Origin: JBFXAM01 sp050184295
GTDB taxonomy: Bacteria; Planctomycetota; Phycisphaerae; UBA1845; Fen-1342
Reading direction: 5' to 3'
Length of the DNA: 18,192 bases
Assembly: GCA_050184295.1 (NCBI GenBank)
Contig: JBFXAM010000090.1
Coordinates: 1-18,192, forward strand
Shown: positions 8,435 through 15,793 of the stretch, piece by piece
How the letters are laid out: each line of letters starts with the position of its first letter
Position numbering within the stretch: the first letter of the stretch is position 1
Position numbers and translations under genes: made by a program
The notes under the pieces: model-generated
The model's database searches: none
The model's input: only the letters and a program-made list of their open reading frames with translations
What the model was told of the DNA's origin: nothing

Positions 8435-8957
8435 GCGGCTTCACCCATCCCTGGCAGTATCGCCAGAGTTCCAGTGTAGTTCGCGCGGGGGGAGCGATTC
8501 AACCGCGGCCGATATTCTGGCAGCGGATCAGTTTTGTGAAAAAGTGAATTCGAAAGGGTGGTACCGGCGTCTCGCCCGTGTCTGCCGCATGAACGGGCGA
8601 GACACCCGTACCACCCGGAAGAACCTGAACGGGCGAGGCGCCCGTGCCGCCCGAATCAACCTGACCCGCTACCGATATTCGCGCGGACGGCGCATCGCGG
8701 ACACCCGGGGCCGCAACGTCGCCGGACCTCGTTCGGCCCGGATGCCGCCGACAAGGGTTCGGTCAGCGAAGGCGCGAGCCATCGCGCAGCTTTTTCTCGC
8801 GGCATCGCCTCCGCCGCGTGTGGCGCGCTCGCATCGGCCAAGGGACGATCCCGAAGACCCCTCGACGCATTTCGATCGCTGGCGGCGGAACGGCGCGGCG
8901 CGCGAAGAGGCCGTGAAGTGGGCGGCGCGCTGGGCACTCGCCCGTCGGCGCTCGATC
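8435..8957. other. Intergenic region holding one hairpin element
   Basis: This 523-base gap lies between the start of the large amidase gene and the end of the pseudopilin-like gene. It contains element copy A (8518-8673) with its flanking direct repeats. The remaining 8681-8957 shows no ORF with credible protein character on either strand and no RNA structure I recognise. Just upstream of the amidase start is a small hairpin (CTGGC/GCCAG stem, minus strand) that may lie in its leader. Confidence 0.5.
8518..8673 (+). mobile_element. MITE-like hairpin element, copy A (three modules)
   Basis: The left end, GCAGCGGATCAGTTTTGTGAA (slightly diverged), and the right end, CAACCTGACCCGCTACC, are inverted versions of the ends of the other three copies. 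Inside is the shared GTGAATTCGAAAGGGTGGTAC segment and three modules of the ACGGGCG-AGA-CGCCCGT hairpin type, one degenerate. GATATTC occurs directly outside both ends (8511-8517 and 8674-8680). The match extends to CCGATATTC if the final CC is counted, consistent with a target-site duplication. There is no ORF of its own; readings through it give repeated GRDARTT-like peptides. Confidence 0.8.
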
Positions 8958-9980
8958 TTATTCCCAGTATCCGCCGTCGGTCATCGGCGTGCGCGGATTC
9001 ACCGTCCCGGGGAAGCCGTACCAGTTGCTCAGATGTCCGAAGCCCGGAACGATGAACTTCTTGGACTTCACGGCCTCGGCGTGTCCGTCGAAGAAGACCG
9101 TGTTCGTGCGGCCGTCTACGCGGCTGGTGCGGAAGGACGAGTTCTGCGAGTTGCGCTCGCCGGCGTTGCTGAACGAATACGAGCGGTTCGCGCCGTGAAT
9201 TGCGAAGTTGGGCAGCGACTCGCCGGTCCAATCGACCTGGTAGGGGCCTTCCTGCTGAAGCTCGGGGAACGCCGCAATCGCGATCGGGCGATACCACGCG
9301 TCCGCGATCATCCACTCGCGCGCGGAATGCCGAATCTTCGAGATCGGCTGCGGCGGGTTCTTGGCGCCGATCCCGCCGGGGTCGTTCTCGTCCGGCGAGC
9401 TGTAGCCGAAGTAAAACTGCGGGTCGGTCGCTCGGACGTTGCCAAGCACGCCGCCGCCGGACTGCCCGTCGGGGCTGGCGTTGCCCATGTTGTTGATCGC
9501 ATAGTGAGTCGGATACGCCGAGCGATTGGTGCGGCGGACGTAATCGTCGAAGTTGGAGTCGGGGTTGACGCCGAGCGTGGTGGGACACGTGGAGACCTGG
9601 TCGGTGATGCTGTTGGCCTTGCTGTGGGAGTCGCCGAACGCCTTGCGCAGGACGAACGTGAGCTGTCGGCCCTGGAGGTAGAGCGCGCGGGCGCGCGACG
9701 AGACCGGTCGGAGCGTGTCCTCCAGAATCGCGTCGATGCCCTGGTTGCGATAGACCGCCGGATGCAGCGGGCCGGGCAGCCTGTCGGACGCTTCGCTCGC
9801 GAACGTCACGACGCCTTGCCCGAGCGTCCGCAGGTTTGTCATGCACTTGGTGCTCTTGGCCTGCTCCCGCGCCTGGTTAAGCGCGGGCAGGAGAATCGAG
9901 ATGAGGAGTGCGATGATCGCGACCACGACGAGAAGCTCGATCAGGGTAAACCCGCGGCGTGGCTGGGCGGTGCGAATCAT
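8958..9980 (-). CDS. Pseudopilin-like protein with type IV prepilin N-terminus
   Basis: This is a 340-residue protein. The N-terminus RRGFTLIELLVVVAIIALLISILLPALNQARE is a textbook type IV prepilin signal: cleavage after Gly10, mature Phe11, Glu at mature position 5, then a hydrophobic helix. The body belongs to the large planctomycete DUF1559-like group of secreted or pseudopilin-like proteins. The C-terminal RTNTVFFDGHAEA (about 291-303) corresponds to their H-x9-DG motif, but the usual His ten residues before DG is Val here. ATG 9980 has GGGAG about 8 bases upstream. It is a single gene with no assembly ATPase or other secretion gene nearby, so it is an orphan like most genes of this group; its job is unknown. 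A TATAAT and a -35-like hexamer at the end of element copy B could drive it. Confidence 0.88.
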   Translation of the reverse strand: MIRTAQPRRGFTLIELLVVVAIIALLISILLPALNQAREQAKSTKCMTNLRTLGQGVVTFASEASDRLPGPLHPAVYRNQGIDAILEDTLRPVSSRARALYLQGRQLTFVLRKAFGDSHSKANSITDQVSTCPTTLGVNPDSNFDDYVRRTNRSAYPTHYAINNMGNASPDGQSGGGVLGNVRATDPQFYFGYSSPDENDPGGIGAKNPPQPISKIRHSAREWMIADAWYRPIAIAAFPELQQEGPYQVDWTGESLPNFAIHGANRSYSFSNAGERNSQNSSFRTSRVDGRTNTVFFDGHAEAVKSKKFIVPGFGHLSNWYGFPGTVNPRTPMTDGGYWE

Positions 9981-10153
9981 GGAGATGCTCCCAAGCTCGC
10001 GGACTCACGGGTCCGCATGCTGCTGCTGGCGTGGACGCGTCGCAGCCGTGCGGCGAATCCCACGTCGAAGCGCGACGCCGGCGCCCCGGATTCGCGCTGA
10101 ACCTTCCTTCGGCACCTTGCAAGTAGCGTACCAAATTCGAGTCCGGCAGCAAT

Positions 10154-10182
10154 ATTATACGCGATTTTGGGTAGTGGGTCAG
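10154..10182 (-). promoter_or_regulatory. Candidate promoter for the pseudopilin-like gene, -35 inside MITE end
   Basis: On the minus strand, CTGACC (10182-10177) and a perfect TATAAT (10159-10154) are separated by 17 bases. CTGACC matches the TTGACA consensus at 4 of 6 positions and is part of the terminal inverted repeat of element copy B. TATAAT lies outside the element in a short AT-rich patch. The start codon is about 165 bases further on, leaving a long leader. Confidence 0.4.
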
Positions 10183-10258
10183 TTTGATCCGGGGGGCACG
10201 GGCGCCTCGCCCGTACCACTCGTTCGAATTCACTTTTTCGCGAAACGGACCCACGGCC
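10169..10258 (-). mobile_element. MITE-like hairpin element, copy B (one module)
   Basis: This is the shortest copy, inverted relative to copies A and D. The left end GGTAGTGGGTCAGTTTGATCC and right part GTTCGAATTCACTTTTTCGCGAAACGGACCC match the complement of the other copies, but only one hairpin (CACGGGCGCCTCGCCCGTACC) lies between. CGATTTT flanks it on both sides (10162-10168 and 10259-10265). The right direct repeat ends six bases before the complement of the GNAT stop codon, so insertion just missed that gene. Confidence 0.8.
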
Positions 10259-10271
10259 CGATTTTCAGGTG

Positions 10272-11207
10272 TCATCCGGTCGGCCGCTGTGACAGGTCGA
10301 GTTCGTAGCGCCAGAAGACGCGTTCGACCCGGCAGCCAGCCCAGCGGCGGTAGAACGCGATCGGGCCCACCCAGGGGATCACGCAGGTTCGGTGGCCCGC
10401 GTCGTAAAGGTCATTCAGACAATGCCATAGGAGCAGGCGGCCGACCCCCAGGCCGCGCGCCGCGGGGGCCGTGCCCATGGGACCGAAAAAGCCCCACTCG
10501 CGGTTCTGCGTCGAGTGTGCTGAAAAGGCGATAATTTGGTCGGCCTGCCAAGCCAAATGCACGGCCGGCGGGTCGCGCGCTTCCGCCAGCGAACACTCGA
10601 ATCGCCAGTCGTCGCCGAAGTGCGCCGCGAAGAACGCATCGAGTGCGGCGGCATCGCTGGGCGCAGCGCGGCGGACGACGATGCCGAGGGATTGCAGACG
10701 CGTCTGGTCCGCGATTGTGTCGAACCGTTGCGGGAGGTCGCCACGCAGGTTGACGCAGTCGCGTCCCCGCCGAAACCCGAGCGCTTCGAGGAAACAGAGC
10801 GCTTCGGTGTAGCGCGGGTCGAGGCCCGGCGTGAAGTAGTTCGCCGGAATCGCGAGAACCTCGGCGGTGCTGATTTCGGCCGGCCACGTGCCCCGAACGT
10901 GCTCGAAGAGCGCCGTCGCCAAACTCATCCGCCGCACTTCGGGCGCGACCGCGAACAGCCCGATCCACGCCTTGTGCGCAGCGCGGCGGACGACCGACTG
11001 CATGAATCCGACGGGGCGGCCGCTGACGTCGGCGACCCAGGTCTCCCAGGTCATCTGCTCCGGGCGCGGACCGGCAAACAGCTTTTCTTCGAGCAGCGCG
11101 GGGGAGAACCGGTCGAGCACCAACGTCGCGCACGCGAGCTCGTGGAGGGCCGCGAGATCGGCGCGGGTGGCCGGTCGGATGATGGCATTCACGGCGCCGG
11201 ACATCAT
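10272..11207 (-). CDS. Double GNAT-domain acetyltransferase-like protein
   Basis: This is a 311-residue cytoplasmic protein with two GNAT folds, at about 8-160 (IIRPATRADLAALHELAC to LEALGFRRG) and 175-305 (IVVRRAAPSDAAALDAFF to FYRRWAGCRV). Only the second has a clear acetyl-CoA loop, RGLGVG at 251-256. In the first the equivalent stretch (RRMSLATAL) is degenerate, so that half may be structural. Two consecutive ATGs (11207, 11204) follow GAGGA at a suitable distance. A GTG at 11234 would overlap the upstream amidase stop but has a poorer ribosome site, so ATG was preferred. The gene lies directly behind the lipoprotein amidase on the same strand with about 16 bases between, so they probably form an operon. 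An amino-sugar or peptide acceptor would fit the neighbours, but the substrate is unknown. Confidence 0.82.
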   Translation of the reverse strand: MMSGAVNAIIRPATRADLAALHELACATLVLDRFSPALLEEKLFAGPRPEQMTWETWVADVSGRPVGFMQSVVRRAAHKAWIGLFAVAPEVRRMSLATALFEHVRGTWPAEISTAEVLAIPANYFTPGLDPRYTEALCFLEALGFRRGRDCVNLRGDLPQRFDTIADQTRLQSLGIVVRRAAPSDAAALDAFFAAHFGDDWRFECSLAEARDPPAVHLAWQADQIIAFSAHSTQNREWGFFGPMGTAPAARGLGVGRLLLWHCLNDLYDAGHRTCVIPWVGPIAFYRRWAGCRVERVFWRYELDLSQRPTG

Positions 11208-11223
11208 TCGTCCTCGACCGGGC

Positions 11224-12378
11224 TCATCGGGCACAGGTCACCGACTCGGGTGTCGAAGCCGCCGGAACCGTGATCGTGAATCCTGGCGAAAGGACCGAGT
11301 TCTTGTTCATGTTCTGAAACTGGATCTCAACGCGATGTTCGCCGGAGGCGAGCGTCGGCGGCAGCGGGGCGCTCACGCGATAGTCGGCGCTTGTGAACTC
11401 GTGGGGGAGCCGCTCGCCGTCAAGCCGAACGACGATGGAGTCGGCGAAGATCATCGGCCGCTCGTGCCCCCATGCCTTGCGCGAGCGGAGCCCGTCGTCG
11501 AGCACGAACGTCAGCCAGCGCGGTCCGCCGAGCGACACGCGCCCGTCGGCGGGCTCGACGAGCGTCGCACGCGGCAGGCCGGCGGCGGCGTACTTTGCGA
11601 GCGCGCGAAACAGACCGTACGCCTCGCGCAGGTTGTACGCGGGGTCGCGCAGGCGCTGCTCTTCTTCCGGGTTCGTGTAGAACGAGCTTTCAGTCAGCGC
11701 CCCCGTCACCTCACAGGTTCGCAGCACGCCGAAACCGGCCGCGTACATGAGCTTGTCGGTCTTGAGCGGCACGTCGGTGACTTGCGGCAAGCGAAGCGCG
11801 TCGTAGAGCCCGTCGCACAGATAGCGCGCGAGGTCGAGGCTGCTGGGACGGTGGTCGACGGAGTCGTGATACCACACGGTCGTGTAGTTCGTCTGCGGCT
11901 TGTTGTCGATCGCGTTGTGATGCAGCGAGATGAAGATGTCCGCGGGCCAGTCGTTCGCGACCGCCGCCCGCTGTTGAAGGGTCGAGTCGACATCGCTCTC
12001 GCGTGTCAGGCGGACCTCGGCGCCGACGTGCAGGAGAAAGTCGCGAAGATAGTGAGCCACGCGCAGGTTGATCTCCGCTTCGCGCACGCCGGTCGGCCCG
12101 CGCTTGAACCCGCGCTGGTGCGCATCGCCGCCGTGCCCCGGGTCGAGCACGACTTTCACGCCTTTCAGGTGCTTCGCGTAAGGCGGGATCGGGTAGTCGC
12201 CGGAGCCGATCCGCGCCTTGGCAAAATCATCCGGCGCGGGCAGCAGCGTGTTGACCGACGTCATCCGGTCGAAGGCAGGCTGCGTCGCGGTGGGGCGTGG
12301 CGCCGGAGCCCGGCAGGCGGAAAGACCGATGAGCGGGAGAAGCGCGACGAGACACCGGCGCGGTCGACAGCGGTTCAT
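11224..12378 (-). CDS. N-acetylmuramoyl-L-alanine amidase (Amidase_3), lipoprotein
   Basis: This 384-residue protein cleaves the bond between MurNAc and L-Ala of the stem peptide in peptidoglycan. Residues 1-22 form a lipoprotein signal with lipobox LSAC (Cys22). The Amidase_3 domain (about 73-268) shows all expected zinc and catalytic positions: VVLDPGHGG (His82), REAEINL (Glu100), FISLHHNA (His153) and LTESSFYTN (Glu230). A beta-rich C-terminal domain (about 275-372: LTFVLDDG..., EHRVEIQFQNMN) resembles an Ig-like substrate or surface-binding module. ATG 12378 is supported by the signal peptide and by GGAG nine bases upstream. Longer readings run into element copy C and give GRDARTT-type repeat peptide, so they are rejected. 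It is probably the first gene of an operon with the GNAT protein and divergent from murQ. The protein should sit on a membrane facing the wall. It is a second amidase besides the 1020-residue protein. Confidence 0.93.
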   Translation of the reverse strand: MNRCRPRRCLVALLPLIGLSACRAPAPRPTATQPAFDRMTSVNTLLPAPDDFAKARIGSGDYPIPPYAKHLKGVKVVLDPGHGGDAHQRGFKRGPTGVREAEINLRVAHYLRDFLLHVGAEVRLTRESDVDSTLQQRAAVANDWPADIFISLHHNAIDNKPQTNYTTVWYHDSVDHRPSSLDLARYLCDGLYDALRLPQVTDVPLKTDKLMYAAGFGVLRTCEVTGALTESSFYTNPEEEQRLRDPAYNLREAYGLFRALAKYAAAGLPRATLVEPADGRVSLGGPRWLTFVLDDGLRSRKAWGHERPMIFADSIVVRLDGERLPHEFTSADYRVSAPLPPTLASGEHRVEIQFQNMNKNSVLSPGFTITVPAASTPESVTCAR

Positions 12379-12426
12379 CGCAGGTTTCTCCGAATGCGTA
12401 TCACGCGTGCTGGGGGAAACACCGCG

Positions 12427-12456
12427 ATTGTAAATCACGGACGGTCGGGCCGTCAC
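12427..12456 (-). promoter_or_regulatory. Candidate promoter of the lipoprotein amidase/GNAT operon
   Basis: On the minus strand, GTGACG (12456-12451) and TACAAT (12432-12427) are 18 bases apart, matching sigma70 hexamers at 4/6 and 5/6 positions. The predicted transcript would begin about 40 bases before the amidase ATG. The site lies between element copy C and the gene. Confidence 0.3.
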
Positions 12457-12470
12457 GCCCCGCGCTCGCG

Positions 12471-12627
12471 TTGGTAGTGAGTCAGTTTGATCCCGGGGGG
12501 CACGGGCATCTCGCTCGTTCATGCTGGTCTGGGTGGTACGGGCGTCTCGCCCGTGTCTGCCGCACGAACGGGCGAGACGCCCGTACCACCCTTTCAGATT
12601 CGCTTTTTCACGAAACTGACCCACTGC
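12471..12627 (-). mobile_element. MITE-like hairpin element, copy C (three modules)
   Basis: The ends TTGGTAGTGAGTCAGTTTGATC and TTTCACGAAACTGACCCACTGC are the inverted ends of the family, and the copy is oriented like copy B. Three hairpin modules lie inside, with the central one (ACGGGCGTCTCGCCCGT) perfect. GCTCGCG flanks both sides (12464-12470 and 12628-12634), within an 11-base identity GCGCTCGCGTT. With these boundaries the element is 157 bases. It lies between the divergent amidase and murQ genes. Confidence 0.83.
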
Positions 12628-12704
12628 GCTCGCGTTCGGGGCGTGGAGGGTGGTCGGGGCGCGATCGATTGCGGCTGTGCGGAGTTTCCGCGAGACTCCC
12701 CGCC

Positions 12705-13610
12705 ATGCAAGACCGCGGCCACCTGCTGACCGAGCTGCGCAACGCGCGCTCGATGAATCTCGACCAGCTTTCCAGCACCGATGCGGTGGCGCTCATCAAC
12801 GCCGAGGACGCAACCGTGCCGGCGGCGGTCGCAGGGGCCAGCGCCGAAATCGTCGCCGCGATCGACCTGGTCGTGGCCGCGTTCCGGGCCGGCGGGCGGC
12901 TGATCTATGTCGGCGCAGGAACGAGCGGGCGGCTCGGCGTGCTCGACGCGTCGGAGTGTCCGCCGACATTCCTCTCCGATCCGCGGATGGTGCAAGGCGT
13001 CATCGCCGGCGGCTGGGACGCACTCCGACGCTCGATCGAGGGCGCCGAGGATCACGAAGCGGATGGCGCGCACGCGATCGACGATCACCAGGTTGACACC
13101 CGCGACGTGGTGATGGGCATCGCCACCGGCGGGACGACGCCTTTCGTCCACGGCGCCATCCGCCGAGCGAAGGAGCGTGGCGCGAAGGCGGTGTTTTTCG
13201 CGTGTGTGCCGCGCGAGCACGTGTCCGATGATGCGGATGTTTCGATCCGCGTGCTGGTCGGGCCGGAAGTCGTAACCGGCAGCACGCGGTTGAAGGCCGG
13301 CACCGCGACCAAGCTCGTGTTGAACATGATCACGACGATCAGCATGGTGCGGATCGGCAAGGTCTACCAGAACCTGATGGTCGACGTGAACACGCGCGCA
13401 AACCGCAAGCTCGTCGATCGCGGTGCGCGGATGATCATGACCGTGACGGGCGTCGACCGCGCCGCGGCGCTGAAGCTGCTCGACGCCAGCGGCGGACATG
13501 TGAAGACGGCCCTGGTGATGCACGCCCGCGGCGTGGAGCGGACCGAAGCGCAGCGGCTGCTCGCAGCGGCGGGGGGGAGCGTGGGCGCGGTACTGGGGAG
13601 GCCGGGATGA
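12705..13610 (+). CDS. murQ: N-acetylmuramic acid 6-phosphate etherase
   Basis: MurQ removes D-lactate from MurNAc-6-phosphate to give GlcNAc-6-phosphate in the cytoplasm, the step that returns wall MurNAc to amino-sugar metabolism. The 301-residue length fits the family. The SIS-type sugar-phosphate fold is clear: NLDQLSSTDAVALINAED near the start, GGRLIYVGAGTSGRLGVLDASECPPTF (63-89) with Glu84 at the catalytic acid position, EGAEDHEADGA with Glu115 at the second catalytic position, VVMGIATGGTTPFV, and the signature GSTRLKAGTATKLVLNMITTISMVRIGKVYQNLMVDV. ATG 12705 gives the correct N-terminus. No strong Shine-Dalgarno is visible, and GGAG further up may pair with ACTCC. Upstream in-frame codons fall in element copy C and are rejected. 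A sodium:solute symporter follows on the same strand. No MurNAc kinase is present in the window. Confidence 0.95.
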   Translation: MQDRGHLLTELRNARSMNLDQLSSTDAVALINAEDATVPAAVAGASAEIVAAIDLVVAAFRAGGRLIYVGAGTSGRLGVLDASECPPTFLSDPRMVQGVIAGGWDALRRSIEGAEDHEADGAHAIDDHQVDTRDVVMGIATGGTTPFVHGAIRRAKERGAKAVFFACVPREHVSDDADVSIRVLVGPEVVTGSTRLKAGTATKLVLNMITTISMVRIGKVYQNLMVDVNTRANRKLVDRGARMIMTVTGVDRAAALKLLDASGGHVKTALVMHARGVERTEAQRLLAAAGGSVGAVLGRPG

Positions 13611-13825
13611 GCCCGCCGTTCCACATTCGATCCTGGAGTTCCGGTTTCGGGTCGTCGGCTCCGCGGGGTGCGCGCCGCACCGCCGTGCGATCAACGGGTA
13701 CCCGACGAGTGTGCGTGCTTGGCGCGTCGATGGGCGTGGATCGCCGAAGCGTTCGACCGTGGTTCGCCGCCGTGCCTGAGCATAGTTCGGCGTCCCGTAT
13801 TCCGATTCGCGGCAGGGCCGCCTGA
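13607..13825 (+). CDS. Possible small ORF coupled between murQ and symporter
   Basis: A 72-codon frame starts with an ATG overlapping the murQ stop (ATGA) and ends with a TGA overlapping the symporter ATG (TGATG). That geometry would couple translation of all three genes. The protein (MSPPFHIRSWSSGFGSSAPRG...) is Arg/Ser rich, with no hydrophobic segment or motif I recognise, and may be non-coding spacer kept open by chance. Without it, the 214 bases between murQ and the symporter are empty. I consider it doubtful. Confidence 0.25.
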   Translation: MSPPFHIRSWSSGFGSSAPRGARRTAVRSTGTRRVCVLGASMGVDRRSVRPWFAAVPEHSSASRIPIRGRAA

Positions 13826-15633
13826 TGCTCGCCGCATTCTCCGCTCAATTCGGCTGGATCGACTGGCTCGTGGTCGTCGGATATCTCGCCGGCGCCACGT
13901 GGCTCGGCGCCGCGATGGCCGGCAAACAGCAGACCATCCGCGATTTTTTTCTCGGCGGGCGCAAGCTCCCCTGGTACGCCGTCAGCGGCTCGATCATCGC
14001 GACGGAGATCAGCGCGCTCACGTTTGTGAGCGTGCCGTTCCTGGTGTTCAAGGACGGCGGCAACTTCACGTATCTCCAGCTGGGCGTGTTCGGATCGTTC
14101 TTCGCGCGCATCGTCGTCGGCTACTGGCTCGTCCCCGCGTATTACCAGCGCGAAATCTACAGCCCGTACGACTACATGCAGCACCAGCTCGGCGGCTACG
14201 TGCGGCCGATGATCACGGCGCTGTTCATGCTCGGATCGATGCTCGCGCAGTCCGCGCGAATCTACCTCACCGGCGAAGTGCTCGTGGTGGTGCTGCACGA
14301 CCAACTGGTGTGGCTTGCTGCGCAGCTCGGGCTCGATCCGCTCGCGTGGGCGATCATCCTGATCACCGGCGTGTCGCTCGTCTGGACGCTGCTCGGCGGC
14401 ATGACCACGGTGATCTGGACCGACGTCGTTCTCTTTCTCGCCTTCGTCGCCGGCGCGCTCGTCGCGCTCGGCGTCATCATCGCGAATCTCGACGGCGGGG
14501 CGGCGGAGCTCGTCCGCGCCGGCCTGAACGCCCCGAATGCCGGTCCGCAGGGCAAGTTCACGTTTTTCAACACCAGCACCGACTTCACCAACGATCTGAC
14601 GATCTGGGCCGCCGTCATCGCGAGCACGTGGGGCGGGGTCGGATCCTACGGCATCGATCAGTTGCTCGTGCAACGGATGTTCTGCTGCAAGAGCCCGCGC
14701 GAGGCGCGCTGGGCGATCATCAGCAGCGCCGTCAGCCAGCTTGTCACGATCACGGTGATGCTCGTCGGCGTCGGGCTTTATGCGTATTACCAGGCGCACC
14801 CGATGAGCCCCGAGGGCGCGGCGCAATTCGCGGTGAAAGGCGATCGCGTGCTGCCCATCTTCGTGGTCGAAGTCGTGCCGATGGGTCTCAAGGGCGTGAT
14901 CATCGCTGCAGTTTTCGCCGCCGCGATCTCGACCGTCATGGGTGTGCTGACGGCGCTGGCGCAGTCCGTGCAGAGCGCCTTCTACAATCCGCTTCGCGAG
15001 CGCGCCCTGCGGCGTCGCGGCGTCGCGATCAATCTCTCCGAGAGCCTGGAGCACGATTCGTCCGACGCCGCCGCCCACCACGAGCACCGCCGCTCGGTCG
15101 TCGTCAGCCGCGTGCTGATTGTGACGTGGGCGGTGGTTCTCAGCGGACTGGCCTATGGCGCGCGGCACGCGGCGGAGTTCTACCCGACCATTCTCCAGCT
15201 CGGCCTCGCGATGGCGCAATACGTCATCGGCGCGCTGATCGCCGGGTTCGCGCTGGCGTTCTTCCGGCTCAACATCGACGGGCGCGGCTTCTTGTTCTCG
15301 GGGCCGCTGTCGGTGCTGTGCATCTTCGCGCTCGTGTGGCATCAGCCGTGGGCGAACGCCGTTTGCTGGGCGCTTGGCGCCGTGCTGCTCGCGGCGTGGG
15401 TATCGCGCATGTGGATCCGCGGAACGCAGGAGTACACGCCGGTGCAGACGGTGATTCTGCTGGCCGGCGTCGCGCTGATGCTGTGGTTCAACTACTTCGT
15501 CGTCTTCCCCGGCCCGCCCGCGACGCACGGCACGAACCTGGCGTGGCCGTGGCTGGGTCCGATCGGAAGCGTGGTCGCGTTTGCCTGGGGATACTGGCTG
15601 GCGCGGCCGCGTATTTCGGACACGGCGTGTTAG
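13825..15633 (+). CDS. Sodium:solute symporter (SSS family)
   Basis: This 602-residue inner-membrane protein has the SSS (TC 2.A.21, LeuT-fold) signatures: IDWLVVVGYLAGATWLGAAMAG as first membrane helix, DFFLGGRKLPWYAVSGSIIATEISALTFVSVPF (40-72), ARIYLTGEVL, VWTLLGGMTTVIWTDVVLF, WGGVGSYGIDQLLVQRMFCCKSPREARWA, and GLKGVIIAAVFAAAISTVMGVLTALAQSV. About 13 helices are expected, with extra helices at the C-terminus (350 onward after a charged, His-containing loop DSSDAAAHHEHRR). Such carriers use the sodium gradient to import sugars, sialic acids, amino acids or similar solutes. Position behind murQ suggests a MurNAc-containing or related sugar, much as a transporter gene accompanies murQ in other bacteria, but the substrate cannot be read from sequence. 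ATG 13825 overlaps the stop of the doubtful 72-codon ORF. No regulator or kinase follows; the next gene is convergent. Confidence 0.92.
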   Translation: MLAAFSAQFGWIDWLVVVGYLAGATWLGAAMAGKQQTIRDFFLGGRKLPWYAVSGSIIATEISALTFVSVPFLVFKDGGNFTYLQLGVFGSFFARIVVGYWLVPAYYQREIYSPYDYMQHQLGGYVRPMITALFMLGSMLAQSARIYLTGEVLVVVLHDQLVWLAAQLGLDPLAWAIILITGVSLVWTLLGGMTTVIWTDVVLFLAFVAGALVALGVIIANLDGGAAELVRAGLNAPNAGPQGKFTFFNTSTDFTNDLTIWAAVIASTWGGVGSYGIDQLLVQRMFCCKSPREARWAIISSAVSQLVTITVMLVGVGLYAYYQAHPMSPEGAAQFAVKGDRVLPIFVVEVVPMGLKGVIIAAVFAAAISTVMGVLTALAQSVQSAFYNPLRERALRRRGVAINLSESLEHDSSDAAAHHEHRRSVVVSRVLIVTWAVVLSGLAYGARHAAEFYPTILQLGLAMAQYVIGALIAGFALAFFRLNIDGRGFLFSGPLSVLCIFALVWHQPWANAVCWALGAVLLAAWVSRMWIRGTQEYTPVQTVILLAGVALMLWFNYFVVFPGPPATHGTNLAWPWLGPIGSVVAFAWGYWLARPRISDTAC

Positions 15634-15646
15634 CACGACTTCCGCC

Positions 15647-15662
15647 GCAGCCGTGCGGCTGC
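15647..15662. terminator. Weak hairpin between convergent genes
   Basis: GCAGCC-GTGC-GGCTGC forms a 6-bp stem 14 bases after the symporter stop, in the 160-base gap before the convergent dockerin-tailed gene. No T-tract follows on either strand, so a terminator role is only possible. Nothing else was seen in 15634-15793. Confidence 0.2.
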
Positions 15663-15793
15663 ATGGGGCGCATCGGCGGATCGCGAACCCGGACCGACGC
15701 GCTCTCGCGGGCGGGCGTGGCAGCGCGTGGCGACGGACACGCGGGCCATGACGTGTGGACCGCTGTCGACGGATCGCGGGCGCAGCCGAGGTT

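Larger units (their letters stand above)
12379..12704. other. Divergent intergenic region with hairpin element
   Basis: These 326 bases separate the divergent lipoprotein amidase and murQ starts. Element copy C (12471-12627) occupies the centre, so it lies between both promoters. The murQ side (12635-12704) includes a weak hairpin formed by GGAGT and ACTCC just before the start codon. I see no gene. Confidence 0.5.

Noticed and set aside
6995..8479. Long plus-strand frame opposite the large amidase
   Set aside because: It overlaps a protein with recognisable amidase and golvesin-like motifs on the minus strand, and its own translation has no domain.
8550..8665. CRISPR array
   Set aside because: The repeated units are themselves hairpins with small, unequal gaps, at most three per site, with inverted element ends and no spacers of constant size or cas genes.
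8343..10100. Long plus-strand frame across element A and the pseudopilin-like gene
   Set aside because: It runs through the hairpin element and antisense to a clear prepilin-type protein, so it is not credible.
12379..12624. Upstream extension of the lipoprotein amidase
   Set aside because: The added residues are the translation of element copy C and precede the lipoprotein signal, which must be at the N-terminus.
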